DNA from: Vulcaniibacterium tengchongense
GTDB lineage: Bacteria; Pseudomonadota; Gammaproteobacteria; Xanthomonadales; Xanthomonadaceae
Length of the DNA: 64,000 bases
Reading direction: 5' to 3'
Assembly (NCBI RefSeq): GCF_003814555.1
Contig: NZ_RKQN01000001.1
Span: 1,094,566-1,158,565 of the forward strand
Part shown: positions 1-8,721 of the stretch, in pieces
Layout of the letters: each line of letters begins with the position of its first letter
Position numbering within the stretch: position 1 is the first letter of the stretch
Position numbers and translations under genes: made by a program
Notes under the pieces: model-generated
Database searches by the model: none
The model's input: only the letters and a program-made list of their open reading frames with translations
What the model was told of the DNA's origin: nothing

Positions 1-1
1 G

Positions 2-370
2 CACGGCCTGCCGCGGCTGGCGCCGGCGCAGGCCGAGCACTGGACGCCGCAGCAGCTGTCCCTCGAGCGCCTGCGCGCCTTCAGCGTGAAGAAGGGCTGC
101 TACCCGGGCCAGGAAATCGTGGCCCGCACCCACTTCCTCGGCCAGGCCAAGCGCGGGTTGGCCCTGCTCGAAGGCGAGGCGCCGCTGCGCGAGGGCGCGG
201 AGGTGCGCGCCGACGACGGCGTGGCGCTCGGCAGGACCGTAGCCGCGGCGGGCGTGGGCGAGCGGCACCTGGCGTTGGCGGTACTGCCGCTGGAGCGCGA
301 GGCCCGGCCGCTGCAGGTGGAAGGTTCCGCCGCGCGCGAACTGGCGCTGCGCGGCGGGCTGGCGCGCTAG
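2..370 (+). CDS. ygfZ: YgfZ/GcvT-like folate-binding protein, 3' part
   Basis: The frame is open from base 2 and stops at 370, so the N-terminal part lies outside the window. It carries the family signature K-G-C-Y-x-G-Q-E (codons at about 92-115), whose cysteine is functionally important in E. coli YgfZ, a tetrahydrofolate-dependent factor that supports Fe-S cluster assembly and repair (family knowledge). The residues after it fit the small C-terminal barrel of the GcvT fold. The next gene is convergent, so this is the end of a rightward unit. Confident in the family; start unknown. Confidence 0.9.
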   Translation, partial: HGLPRLAPAQAEHWTPQQLSLERLRAFSVKKGCYPGQEIVARTHFLGQAKRGLALLEGEAPLREGAEVRADDGVALGRTVAAAGVGERHLALAVLPLEREARPLQVEGSAARELALRGGLAR

Positions 371-481
371 TCCGGCGCACCGTCGGCCGCGCGCCCGAGG
401 CGCTTCTGCGCGCCCGGACGGGAAGCCCGCCCTCTCCCTTCCAAGCCCGCTCGGCGACTGGGCGAGCGCAGCGGCGCCCGC

Positions 482-2437
482 TCAGGCGCGGTCCGCACTC
501 CCGCCCGGCGCGCGCCGGCAAGCGCGCCAGTGCTCGTGCCAGGCCTGGAACATCAGCACGTTCCACAGGTGGGTGTGCCACTTGCGCTCGCCGTCGAGGA
601 ACAGGCGCCAGGCCGCGTGCACCAGGCCGGGATCGAAATAGCCCTCCTCGCGCAAACGCGTCTGGTCGAGCAGCGCCGCCGCCCACTCGCGCAGGTCGCC
701 GCGCAGCCAGGCCGAGACCGGCGCGCCGAAGCCGCGCTTCCCGCGGTCGACCATCGGGTCCGGCAGGTAGCGCCGCAGCACCCGCTTGAGCAGATGCTTG
801 TTGCCGCCCGGATGGCGCTTGAACGCCAACGGCAGCGACCAGGCGAACTCGGCCACGCGCCAGTCCAGCAGCGGCGCGCGCGCCTCCAGGCTGACCGCCA
901 TGCTGGTGCGGTCGACCTTGCACAGCAGGTCCTCGGGCAGGTAGACGCTGAAGTCGGCCAGCATCATCGCGTCGGCCGGCGTGCCCTGCCCGCCCAGCGG
1001 ATCGGGCAGGTCGTAGAAGGTCTCCGGCAGGCCCGCGCCGGGGATCGCCGCCTGCGGATCGCGCCAGCGCAGCACGCGTTGCCGGTACACGTCGCCGATG
1101 CCGCGCGCGCCCATCTCCGCCGCCAGCGCGGCGAAGCCGCCGGCGCGCGAGGCTTCGCCCTGCCCGGCCGCGGCGCGCGCCAGCGCCCGCCGCAGCGGCG
1201 ACGGCAGCCGGCGCAGCCAGCGCCAGTTGCGCAGCGCGCGTTCGTAGCGCTTGTAGCCGAAGAACAGCTCGTCGCCGCCATCGCCGGACAGCGCGACGGT
1301 GACCGCGCTGCGCGCCAGCCGCGCGACCAGCGCGGTTGGCACCTGCGAGGCGTCGGCGAACGGCTCGTCGAACATCGCCGGCAACGTCGGCACCACCGCC
1401 AGCGCGTCGGCGCCGCTCACGTACAGCTCGGTGTGCTCGGTGCGCAGGTGTTCGGCGACCTCGCGGGCGAGGTGGGCCTCGTCGTGGTGCGAGCGCTCGA
1501 AGCCGATGGTGAAGCTGCGCACCGGACGCGGGCTCTGCGCCTGCATCAGCGCGGTCACCACCGACGAGTCGGTGCCGCCGGACAGGAACACGCCGACCGG
1601 CACGTCCGCGACCATGCGCAGCGCCACCGCCTCGCGCAGCAGGGCGTCGAGCCGGGCCTCGGCCTCGCGCACGTCGCCGCGGAACGGCTGCGCCAGCGCC
1701 GCGGCCATGCGCGCGCGCGGCTCCCAGTAGCGGCGCTGGTCGCGCGCAGGATCGTGCCCGCCCGCGCCGCGCGCGACCGCCGCCGCGTCGACCCGCAGCA
1801 GCGCGCCCGGCAGCAGCTTGAAGCAGCGCTGGTGGATCGAGTGCGGCGCCGGCACGTAGTCCAGCCGCAGCAGCAGCGCCAGCGCATCCAGGTTCACCGG
1901 GTTGTCGAACGCCGGGTGCCGCCACAGCGCCTTCAGTTCCGAGGCGAACACGAAGGCCTCGCCGGCCCAGCCGTAGTACAGCGGCTTCTTGCCGACCCGG
2001 TCGCGCGCCAGCCACAGGCAACGTTCGCGCCGGTCCCACAACGCCAGCGCGAACATGCCGTTGCAGCGGGCGATCGCTTCCTCCACGCCCCACTCCATCA
2101 CCGCCGCCAGCAGCACCTCGGTGTCGGAGTGGCCGCGGAACGCGTGCCCGCGCGCGACCAGCACCTCGCGCAGCTCGGCGAAGTTGTAGATCTCGCCGTT
2201 GTAGACGACGACGTAGCGGCGGTCCTCCGAGGCCATCGGCTGGTGACCGAACGGCGACAGGTCGAGGATGCTCAGGCGCCGGTGCGCGAGCGCGACGCCC
2301 GCCTCGGCGTCGGCCCAGACGCCGCGGTCGTCCGGCCCGCGATGGGCCAGGGCGTCGCCCATCGCCGCGGCCAGCGCGGCCAGCGTCGCCTCATCGAGAT
2401 CCGGCGTGGGTCGCAGCAGTCCGGCCAGGCCGCACAT
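482..2437 (-). CDS. asnB: asparagine synthetase, glutamine-hydrolysing
   Basis: Protein of 651 aa that makes asparagine from aspartate, ATP and glutamine in the cytoplasm. It begins MCGLAG, so Cys2 becomes the N-terminal nucleophile of the class II glutaminase domain (about residues 2-210; R-I-G-D-like elements such as HRGPDD and YNGEIYN are visible). The synthetase domain follows, with the PP-loop SGGTDSS and the motif SGDGGDELFFGY. At 651 aa it is longer than E. coli AsnB (about 550 aa) and resembles the longer AsnB forms common in proteobacterial polysaccharide or secondary loci; the function of the extra tail is not clear. It lies 116 bp downstream of the E1 dehydrogenase gene and may be co-transcribed. 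Confidence 0.92.
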   Translation of the reverse strand: MCGLAGLLRPTPDLDEATLAALAAAMGDALAHRGPDDRGVWADAEAGVALAHRRLSILDLSPFGHQPMASEDRRYVVVYNGEIYNFAELREVLVARGHAFRGHSDTEVLLAAVMEWGVEEAIARCNGMFALALWDRRERCLWLARDRVGKKPLYYGWAGEAFVFASELKALWRHPAFDNPVNLDALALLLRLDYVPAPHSIHQRCFKLLPGALLRVDAAAVARGAGGHDPARDQRRYWEPRARMAAALAQPFRGDVREAEARLDALLREAVALRMVADVPVGVFLSGGTDSSVVTALMQAQSPRPVRSFTIGFERSHHDEAHLAREVAEHLRTEHTELYVSGADALAVVPTLPAMFDEPFADASQVPTALVARLARSAVTVALSGDGGDELFFGYKRYERALRNWRWLRRLPSPLRRALARAAAGQGEASRAGGFAALAAEMGARGIGDVYRQRVLRWRDPQAAIPGAGLPETFYDLPDPLGGQGTPADAMMLADFSVYLPEDLLCKVDRTSMAVSLEARAPLLDWRVAEFAWSLPLAFKRHPGGNKHLLKRVLRRYLPDPMVDRGKRGFGAPVSAWLRGDLREWAAALLDQTRLREEGYFDPGLVHAAWRLFLDGERKWHTHLWNVLMFQAWHEHWRACRRAPGGSADRA

Positions 2438-2553
2438 CGTCGATCCTCAGCTGTCTTTCCAATCCACCGCTTCCGGCGGGCCGGGCGGCCGCAGCGCGCG
2501 GCCGCGCTGCCGGCGACCTTCGCCCGTTCCGGCCGCCGGCGCAAGCGCCGACC

Positions 2554-4827
2554 TCATCGCTGGGCCAGCCTCTCCGCTGCCGCGACGATGTCGGCCTCGG
2601 ACGGAATCACCAGGAATGCGGCGCCCGCCAGCGGCGTGTAGGTGTCGGCGCCGACCACGCGCTGGAGCGGCCGCGCGCCGTAGCCGCCTTCGGCGATCGC
2701 GGTGATCACGCCCTCGCCCACGCCGGCGCTGTGCCGGCCTTCGTCGACGATCAGCAGCCGCTTGGCGCTGCGCGCCTGCTCGACGATGTAGGCCTCGTTG
2801 AGCGGCACCAGCCAGCGCAGGTCGACCACGCGCACCTTCCAGCCCCGCCGGGCCTCGATCTCACGCGCCGCGCGCAGGCTCATCGGCACGCCGTTGCCGT
2901 AGGTGAAGATCACCAGGTCGTCGTGGCCTTCGCCGTACACGCGCCCCTCGCCCAGCGGCATCGCCTCGCCGGGCGGCGGGTACGGGAACAGCCACTGGCC
3001 GTCGCCGTTCTCGTACAGGTCCTTGGCCATGTACAGCGCGATCGGCTCGAGGAAGACGCTCACCCGGCCGTCGACCTTGGCCAGCGCGGCCAGCGTGCGC
3101 AGCATCGTCGCCGCGTCGTCGCCGCGCGAGGGGCAACCGACCACCAGGCCGGGGATGTCGCGCAGCGCGGTGATCGAATTGTCGTTGTGGAAATGCCCGC
3201 CGAAGCCGCGCTGGTACCCCAGGCCGGCGATGCGCACCACCATCGGGTTGCGGTACTGGTCGTTGCTGAAGAACTGCAGCGAGCAGGCCTCGCCTCGGAT
3301 CTGGTCGCAGGCGTTGTGGAAATAGGCCAGGTACTGGATCTCCGGGATCGGCAGCAGGCCCATGTTGGCGAAGCCCTGCGCCAGGCCCAGGATCATGGTC
3401 TCGTCGAGCAGGGTGTTGAACACCCGGCGCGGGCCGAAGGCCTTGTGCAGCCCCTTGGTGACCGTGTACACGCCGCCCTTCTGCGCCACGTCCTCGCCGA
3501 ACAGCAGCGCCTCGGGGTACTTGGCGAACAGGTCGTGCAGGGCGTTGTTGATCTGGATCGCCAGGTGCCGCGGCGGCTGGTTCTCCGGCAGCTTGCCCTC
3601 GCCGCCGAAGACCTCGAGGCGACGCTCCGCGTGATCCGCGCGCTCGGCCTCGGCGCGCACCCGGTCCGGCGTGTACGGCGCCAGCGGCGCGACCACCTCG
3701 GCCAGGGTCGACAGCTTGGGCCGGCGGTCCGCCTCCTCGGCGGCGGCGAAGCACTTCTTGCGGGTGTCCTCGTACAGCGCGAGGACCTCGTCCCGGGACA
3801 TCAGGCCCGATTCCAGCGCGATCGCCGCCGAGCGCAGCAACGGGTCGGTGGCCTCCACCGCGCACAGCTCCTCGATCGAGCGCCATTCGATCTCGAAGTC
3901 GGTGCCGGCGTGGCCCATGATCCGGGTCGTGCGCAGGTGCAGGAAGGTCGGCCGACGGGTGCGGCGGCAGTGCTCGACCGCGCGCTGCACCTCGGCGTAG
4001 CCGGCGGCCAGGTCCAGTCCGTCGGCGTGGAAGTAGTCGAGCCCGGCCATGTTGCGGAAGCGCTGGCCGATCCAGCCGTCCGGCGTCTTCACCGAGATGC
4101 CGATGCCGTTGTCCTCGCAGACGAACAGCACCGGCGCCGGCAGCTTCTGGTACGCGGTCCAGGCGGCGGCGTTGAACGCGGTCTGCGCGGTCGCGTGGTT
4201 GGCCGAGGCGTCGCCGAAGGAGCAGATCGCGATGCTGTCCTCCGGCACCGGCAGCGCCCGGCCGAGGCGCCGCGCGGTCTCGATGGCCACCGCCGTGCCC
4301 AGCGCCTTGGGCAGGTGCGAGGCGATGGTCGAGGTCTGCGGCAGCACCCACAGCGGCTTGCTGCCCCAGACCTTGTGCCGGCCTCCGGAAGCCGGGTCCT
4401 CGCTGCTGGCGGCGAAGCTCAGCGCCGAGTCCATGATCGGGTCCATGCCCGGCAGCTTGCGGAAGCGCTCGGCCATGAAGCCGCCGGAACGGTAATGCAG
4501 GAAGGCCGGGTCGGTGTGGCGGGTCACCCGCGCGACCATCGCGTTGCCTTCGTGGCCGCTGGAACCGATGGTGTAGAAGACCTTGTTCTGCACGCGCAGC
4601 ACGCGCGCCATCAGGTCGAGGTGGCGGCTGATCAGCTGCGACTCGAACAGTTCGCGGAAACCCTGCGCGTCGAGCGCGCTGCCGGCGAGGATCGGCTGTC
4701 GCGGCGCGGGCCGCGCGCCGGCCCGGCCGCTCCAGGCCTTGACGAACTCGACGAAGTTCTGGTCGCAGATCTCGGCGCGGTTGACGCCCTTCATCCGGGC
4801 GGGAATGGGGTTCGGAATCGCGGACAT
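2554..4827 (-). CDS. thiamine-pyrophosphate E1 dehydrogenase, fused alpha and beta subunits
   Basis: Protein of 757 aa joining an E1 alpha-type domain (about 1-390) to an E1 beta/transketolase-like domain (about 410-757). The ThDP motif GDASANHA...FN is in the alpha part; the beta part has FGEDVAQKGGVY and the C-terminal transketolase domain. The family decarboxylates 2-oxo acids (branched-chain, pyruvate or acetoin type) and passes the acyl group to a lipoyl E2. No E2 or E3 gene lies nearby, so the substrate cannot be fixed; branched-chain 2-oxoacid is the likeliest reading. The start ATG lies 9 nt after the GST stop, indicating one operon with the upstream GST and GNAT genes. Confidence 0.87.
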   Translation of the reverse strand: MSAIPNPIPARMKGVNRAEICDQNFVEFVKAWSGRAGARPAPRQPILAGSALDAQGFRELFESQLISRHLDLMARVLRVQNKVFYTIGSSGHEGNAMVARVTRHTDPAFLHYRSGGFMAERFRKLPGMDPIMDSALSFAASSEDPASGGRHKVWGSKPLWVLPQTSTIASHLPKALGTAVAIETARRLGRALPVPEDSIAICSFGDASANHATAQTAFNAAAWTAYQKLPAPVLFVCEDNGIGISVKTPDGWIGQRFRNMAGLDYFHADGLDLAAGYAEVQRAVEHCRRTRRPTFLHLRTTRIMGHAGTDFEIEWRSIEELCAVEATDPLLRSAAIALESGLMSRDEVLALYEDTRKKCFAAAEEADRRPKLSTLAEVVAPLAPYTPDRVRAEAERADHAERRLEVFGGEGKLPENQPPRHLAIQINNALHDLFAKYPEALLFGEDVAQKGGVYTVTKGLHKAFGPRRVFNTLLDETMILGLAQGFANMGLLPIPEIQYLAYFHNACDQIRGEACSLQFFSNDQYRNPMVVRIAGLGYQRGFGGHFHNDNSITALRDIPGLVVGCPSRGDDAATMLRTLAALAKVDGRVSVFLEPIALYMAKDLYENGDGQWLFPYPPPGEAMPLGEGRVYGEGHDDLVIFTYGNGVPMSLRAAREIEARRGWKVRVVDLRWLVPLNEAYIVEQARSAKRLLIVDEGRHSAGVGEGVITAIAEGGYGARPLQRVVGADTYTPLAGAAFLVIPSEADIVAAAERLAQR

Positions 4828-4836
4828 GGTTCGTTC

Positions 4837-5478
4837 TCAGTCGGGCAGGGCCAGGCGCGCGGCGGCCTCGGCGGGCGGCGCGGGCATCGGCACGTAGCCG
4901 GGCGTGCGCGCGACCCGCTCGAGCCAGTCGCGCAGCGCCGGATAGGGAGCCAGCTCGAACCCGCCCTCGCCGGCCACGGCGGTGTACGCGGACAGGGCGA
5001 TGTCGGCGACGCCGTAGTCCGCGCCGGTGAACCACGGGTTCGACCGCAGGTGCCGCTCCATCACCGCCAGCGCCTGGTGGCCGCGTTCGCGCAACCGCGG
5101 CAGCTCGGCGCGGCGCGGCGAGCCCGGCGGCGTCCAGCCGCGGACGAAACGCGCCACGGCGATGTACGGCTCGTGGCTGTACTGCTCGAAGAACAGCCAG
5201 CTCAGCGCCTGGGCGCGCTGCCAGGCATCGTCCGGCCACAGCGGCGTGCCCTCGGCCAGCCAGCACAGGATCGCGTTCGACTCGGCCAGCACGCGGCCGT
5301 CCCCGAGCTCGACGATCGGCACCTTGCCGTTCGGATTCTTCGCCAGATACGCCGGCGTGCGGGTCTCGCCGGCGCTGCTGTCGACCTCGACCCAGCGGTA
5401 GCCGCGGCCGAGCTGGGTCAGCGCCAGGCGCAGCTTGTGGCAGTTGCCCGAGGGGGAATAACCGTAGACGGTGATCAT
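4837..5478 (-). CDS. glutathione S-transferase
   Basis: Protein of 213 aa. The N-terminal thioredoxin-like domain starts MITVYGYSPSGN and contains KVPIVEL and the conserved ESNAIL stretch (glutathione-binding Glu-Ser). An alpha-helical C-terminal domain with GADYGVADIAL follows. Family members conjugate or reduce small electrophiles with glutathione in the cytoplasm. The start is set by overlap with the upstream acetyltransferase stop (ATGA, 5475-5478), which implies translational coupling. The frame stays open upstream, but that extension is the antisense image of the GNAT region. The substrate is unknown. Confidence 0.88.
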   Translation of the reverse strand: MITVYGYSPSGNCHKLRLALTQLGRGYRWVEVDSSAGETRTPAYLAKNPNGKVPIVELGDGRVLAESNAILCWLAEGTPLWPDDAWQRAQALSWLFFEQYSHEPYIAVARFVRGWTPPGSPRRAELPRLRERGHQALAVMERHLRSNPWFTGADYGVADIALSAYTAVAGEGGFELAPYPALRDWLERVARTPGYVPMPAPPAEAAARLALPD

Positions 5479-6029
5479 GCGCGCGCCTCGCGACGGCGCG
5501 CGAGCCAGGCCTCGCGCGGCTGGCCCCAGACTTCCACCTCGCTGGAATCGAACGGCGGCGGCAGCCGCCCCGTGCGCACGAAGCCCGAACCCAGCCGGCG
5601 CGCGACCGCCTTGGACGGCTCGTTCGCCGGATCGATGGTGTGGATGACTTCGCGCCAGTCCAGCGCGTCGAAGGCCCAGTCGATCGCGGCGGTCGCCGCC
5701 TCGGTGGCGTAGCCCTTGCCGCCCGCCTGCGCGACCAGGCTCCAGCCGACCTCCGGCCCCGGCCAGCCCTCGGGCTGCCACGGGCCGACCCGGCCGACCC
5801 AGCGGCCGCTGGCCTTCTCGATCACCGAGAACATCGCATAGCCCTGCAGCACCCAGGCACCGACCATCGAGGCGAAACCGCGCCAGGCGACCGGCCGCGG
5901 CTGCGCGCCGCCGATGTAGCGGGTGCGCTCGGCATCGGCCATGAACGCCGCCCAGGCGTCGAAGTCCTCGCGCCGCGGCGGGCGCAGGATCAGGCGCGGG
6001 GTTTCGAGTTGGACGTCGGGGACGGACAC
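5475..6029 (-). CDS. GNAT-family N-acetyltransferase (RimJ/RimL-like)
   Basis: Protein of 184 aa with the layout of the RimJ/RimL-like acetyltransferases: the N-terminal TPRLILRPPRREDFDAW stretch, a WVGRVGPW strand, then the acetyl-CoA loop region GGKGYATEAATAAIDWAF and the downstream IDPANEPSKAVARRLG motif. The start is a GTG at 6029 with GGAG six bases upstream; no ATG fits the domain. It overlaps the GST gene by 4 bp. Substrates of this subfamily are protein N-termini, amino acids or antibiotics; this one cannot be assigned. Confidence 0.85.
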   Translation of the reverse strand: MSVPDVQLETPRLILRPPRREDFDAWAAFMADAERTRYIGGAQPRPVAWRGFASMVGAWVLQGYAMFSVIEKASGRWVGRVGPWQPEGWPGPEVGWSLVAQAGGKGYATEAATAAIDWAFDALDWREVIHTIDPANEPSKAVARRLGSGFVRTGRLPPPFDSSEVEVWGQPREAWLARRREARA

Positions 6030-6124
6030 GGGGCGCTCCGCGATGGTCGGTTCGGAAGGCGGAATGGCGCGATGCCGCGGCGCCCTTCCCTGCCCGTCCC
6101 CCGCGTGCAGGGGACGGCGGCGGG

Positions 6125-7288
6125 TCAGAACGCGTTGATGCCGGTCAGCTCGCGCCCGATCACCAGCTGGTGCACGGTCTCGGTGCCCTCGTAGGTGATC
6201 ACCGACTCGAGGTTCAGCGCATGCCGGATCGCGGCGTGCTCGGTGGTGATGCCGGCGCCGCCGAGCAGGTCGCGGCACTCGCGCGCGATGTCGATCGCCA
6301 TGCGGCAGTTGTTCCACTTCGCCAGCGAAACCTGCTGCGGCTGCATCTTGCCCGCGTCCTTCAGCCGCCCCAGCTGCAGCGACAGCAACTGCGCCAGGGT
6401 GATGCGCCGGGCCATGTCGGCCAGCTTGATCTGCGCGCTCTGCGTCGCCGCCACCGGGCGGCCGAACAGCATGCGCTCCTTGGAGTAGTTCAACGCCTCG
6501 TCCAGGCAGGCGATCGCCGCGCCGATCGGGCCCCAGGCGATGCCGTAGCGGGCCTGGGTCAGGCAGCCCAGCGGCCCCTTGAGGCCCTTCACGTTCGGCA
6601 GGCGATTGGCCTCGGGCACCCGCACGTTGTCGAAGAACAGCGCGCTGGTGACCGAAGCGCGCAGGCTCATCTTGTGCTTGATCTCCTGCGCGGCGAAGCC
6701 GGGCATGCCCTTCTCGACCACGAAGCCCTGGATGCCCTCGTCGGTCTGCGCCCAGACCACGGCGATGTCGGCCAGGTTGCCGTTGGTGATCCACATCTTG
6801 CCGCCGTTGATCACCCAGTCGCCGCCGTCCTTCTTCGCGAAGGTCTTCATGTTCGCCGGGTCGGAACCGCCGTGCGGTTCGGTCAGGCCGAAGCAGCCGA
6901 TGACCTTGCCCGCGGCCATGTCCGGCAGCCAGCGCCGGCGCTGCTCCTCGCTGCCGTAGGCGTGGATCGGGTACATGCACAGGGACGACTGCACGCTGAC
7001 GAAGCTGCGCAGGCCGCTGTCGCCGCGCTCCAGCTCCTGGCAGATCAGGCCGTAGCTGACCGCGTTGAGCCCGGCGCAGCCGTAGTCCTCCGGCAGGGTC
7101 GCGCCGAGCAGGCCGAGCTCGGCGATTTCGCCGACCAGCTCCTTCGGGAAGCGGCCCTGGTCGAACGCGTCGCCGATGATCGGCAACACGCGCTCGTCGG
7201 TGAAGCGCGCCACCGCATCCTGCACCGCGCGCTCCTCTTCGCTGAGCTGGGAGCGGACGTCGTAGAGGTCGTACGGGTGCAGGGCCAT
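6125..7288 (-). CDS. gcdH: glutaryl-CoA dehydrogenase
   Basis: Protein of 387 aa, an FAD-dependent acyl-CoA dehydrogenase that oxidatively decarboxylates glutaryl-CoA to crotonyl-CoA in lysine and tryptophan breakdown. Glutaryl-CoA type is supported by the overall match, including LTEPHGGSDP, KMSLRAS, ARYGIAWG, QLGRLKDAGK, ITTEHAAIRHALNLE and the catalytic-Glu stretch TYEGTE near the C-terminus. Length and both termini are normal for the family. It is the first gene of a leftward run; 95 bp separate it from the GNAT start. Electrons would pass to ETF. Confidence 0.93.
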   Translation of the reverse strand: MALHPYDLYDVRSQLSEEERAVQDAVARFTDERVLPIIGDAFDQGRFPKELVGEIAELGLLGATLPEDYGCAGLNAVSYGLICQELERGDSGLRSFVSVQSSLCMYPIHAYGSEEQRRRWLPDMAAGKVIGCFGLTEPHGGSDPANMKTFAKKDGGDWVINGGKMWITNGNLADIAVVWAQTDEGIQGFVVEKGMPGFAAQEIKHKMSLRASVTSALFFDNVRVPEANRLPNVKGLKGPLGCLTQARYGIAWGPIGAAIACLDEALNYSKERMLFGRPVAATQSAQIKLADMARRITLAQLLSLQLGRLKDAGKMQPQQVSLAKWNNCRMAIDIARECRDLLGGAGITTEHAAIRHALNLESVITYEGTETVHQLVIGRELTGINAF

Positions 7289-7474
7289 GGCGCGCTCGCG
7301 ATGAGTAAAGGCGCCATTGTAATCGGCGGCGGAAGGCCGGGTAAGCCGCGCCCCGCCCGCGCGCGGCGCGGGACCGGAGCGGCATGGGAACCCGGAAGCC
7401 CGGCAGAGGCACCGGAGCGCGCGGAGCGCTTGCGCGCGACCGCCCGGCGGCGGGCGCGGTGCGATGGACCGGCC

Positions 7475-7510
7475 AAAACGCGACGGGGCCGGATCGCTCC
7501 GGCCCCGTCG
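7475..7510 (-). terminator. rho-independent terminator of the glycine-zipper gene
   Basis: A perfect 12-bp inverted repeat (7482-7493 with 7498-7509, loop TCGC) is followed on the minus strand by CG and a TTTT run. It lies 22 bp after the stop of the glycine-zipper gene, as expected for its terminator. Confidence 0.8.
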
Positions 7511-7531
7511 GGGTGCGCTATGCGGCGAGGA

Positions 7532-8344
7532 TCAGCCGCGGTCCGTGCCGGCGGCGGCGGCCGCGGTCTGGGTCACGACCTGGCCGTCGATCACCGGCAG
7601 GCGGTCGCCGACCGGGCGCTCGTCCATGCGCACGGTCTGCTCGGCGCCGTTGTAGCGGTAGGTCACGTCGTAGCCCACCACCTTGTCCTCCTGGCCCAGC
7701 AGGATGCGGGTGCCCGGCTTGCTCTCGGTACGCATCGTGCCGGTGGTGCCGTCCGGGTTGCGGTAGGTCACGTTGTAAGCGACCACGCGGCTGGACTGCG
7801 AGGTGTTGGACACGGTGCGGCACTGGCGCTCGGTGCGGTTCACCACCTGGCCGCCGACGTGGTTGCGGTCGACCCGGTTGCCGATGTAGCCGCCGGCCAC
7901 TGCGCCCGCCGCGGTGGCGACCTTGCGGCCGCTGCCGCCGCCGATCTGGTTGCCGACCAGGCCGCCGATCAGCGCGCCGGCCACGGTGCCGCCGACGTTG
8001 CCGTCGCGCTCGGGCATGCGCTCCTGCACCACCACGTCCTCGCAGACCTCGCGCGGCGTGGATACCGTGCTGGTCTCGCGGATCGGCTCGGTGCCGAGCA
8101 CGGTCGCGTACAGCGGCTCCTGCTTGGTGATCGGCTTGACGCCGGTCACTTCCGCGTACTCGAGCTTGTTGCCGCCGATCGCGCCGTCCGCGGCGACGTC
8201 GCCCGGGCCCGCGCCCGGCACCAGGCCCGCATCGGCGCTCGCCGGGGTGCCGGCGCCACTGCTGCGGAAGCTGTTGAAAGCCGCCACGGCGACGCCGCCG
8301 ACCAGCAGCGAAGCCAAAGCCACGGCAAGCATGTTCTTGTTCAT
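7532..8344 (-). CDS. glycine-zipper 2TM (17-kDa antigen-like) envelope protein
   Basis: Protein of 270 aa. An N-terminal hydrophobic segment (about 5-25) acts as a signal or anchor and places the protein in the envelope. The middle carries a glycine-zipper pair, GGTVAGALIGGLVGNQIGG and AGAVAGGYIGNRV, as in the rickettsial 17-kDa antigen/SlyB group, which inserts in or bridges membranes. The C-terminal half is rich in YNVTYRNPDG-like repeats: Y-x-V-T-Y-R appears twice (about residues 185 and 230). The start at 8344 is chosen because AGAGG-like sequence precedes it. Role unknown beyond envelope association. Confidence 0.75.
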   Translation of the reverse strand: MNKNMLAVALASLLVGGVAVAAFNSFRSSGAGTPASADAGLVPGAGPGDVAADGAIGGNKLEYAEVTGVKPITKQEPLYATVLGTEPIRETSTVSTPREVCEDVVVQERMPERDGNVGGTVAGALIGGLVGNQIGGGSGRKVATAAGAVAGGYIGNRVDRNHVGGQVVNRTERQCRTVSNTSQSSRVVAYNVTYRNPDGTTGTMRTESKPGTRILLGQEDKVVGYDVTYRYNGAEQTVRMDERPVGDRLPVIDGQVVTQTAAAAAGTDRG

Positions 8345-8508
8345 ACGGGGCCTCTGCGGCGGGACCATCCCGCGGTTGTCTTGGATGGCGCCATTCGACC
8401 ACCGAAATGCTGAATGGCTGCCGATTTTTTAACGACAATCTGTCGCGACCGTGAACGCGGTCGAAGGCCATGCTAGCGTCCCCGCCACCGTCTTCCGAGC
8501 CGACCGCC

Positions 8509-8718
8509 ATGCCCCATCCCTTGACCGCTCCCCTGCTGGGCTTTCTCGGACGGCTCAGCTTTCCGCGCCTGTTCCTGCTCACCGGCCTGCTGTTCCTCGT
8601 CGACCTGGTGGTCCCGGACCTGATTCCGTTCGCCGACGAACTGCTGCTCGGCCTCGGCACCCTGGTGCTGGCCAACTGGAAGAAGCGCAAGCCGCTGGAC
8701 GATGGCTCCTCGCGCTGA
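8509..8718 (+). CDS. small membrane protein, DUF6116-like
   Basis: A protein of 69 aa from the ATG at 8509 (an in-frame ATG at 8470 would add 13 poorly conserved-looking residues). It holds one strongly hydrophobic stretch, about residues 15-35 (FLLTGLLFLVDLVVPD), then a second shorter one and a basic tail (NWKKRK). It resembles the short DUF6116 proteins of xanthomonads; that match is from memory. No known function. It ends 3 bp before the TatD start, so the two are probably co-transcribed. Confidence 0.65.
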   Translation: MPHPLTAPLLGFLGRLSFPRLFLLTGLLFLVDLVVPDLIPFADELLLGLGTLVLANWKKRKPLDDGSSR

Positions 8719-8721
8719 GCC

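Noticed and set aside
81-5712. Long open frames opposite asnB and the E1 gene (for example 81-2093 minus, 530-2641 plus, 2731-5712 plus)
   Set aside because: They mirror real genes in very GC-rich DNA, and their translations are Arg/Ala-rich without any motif.
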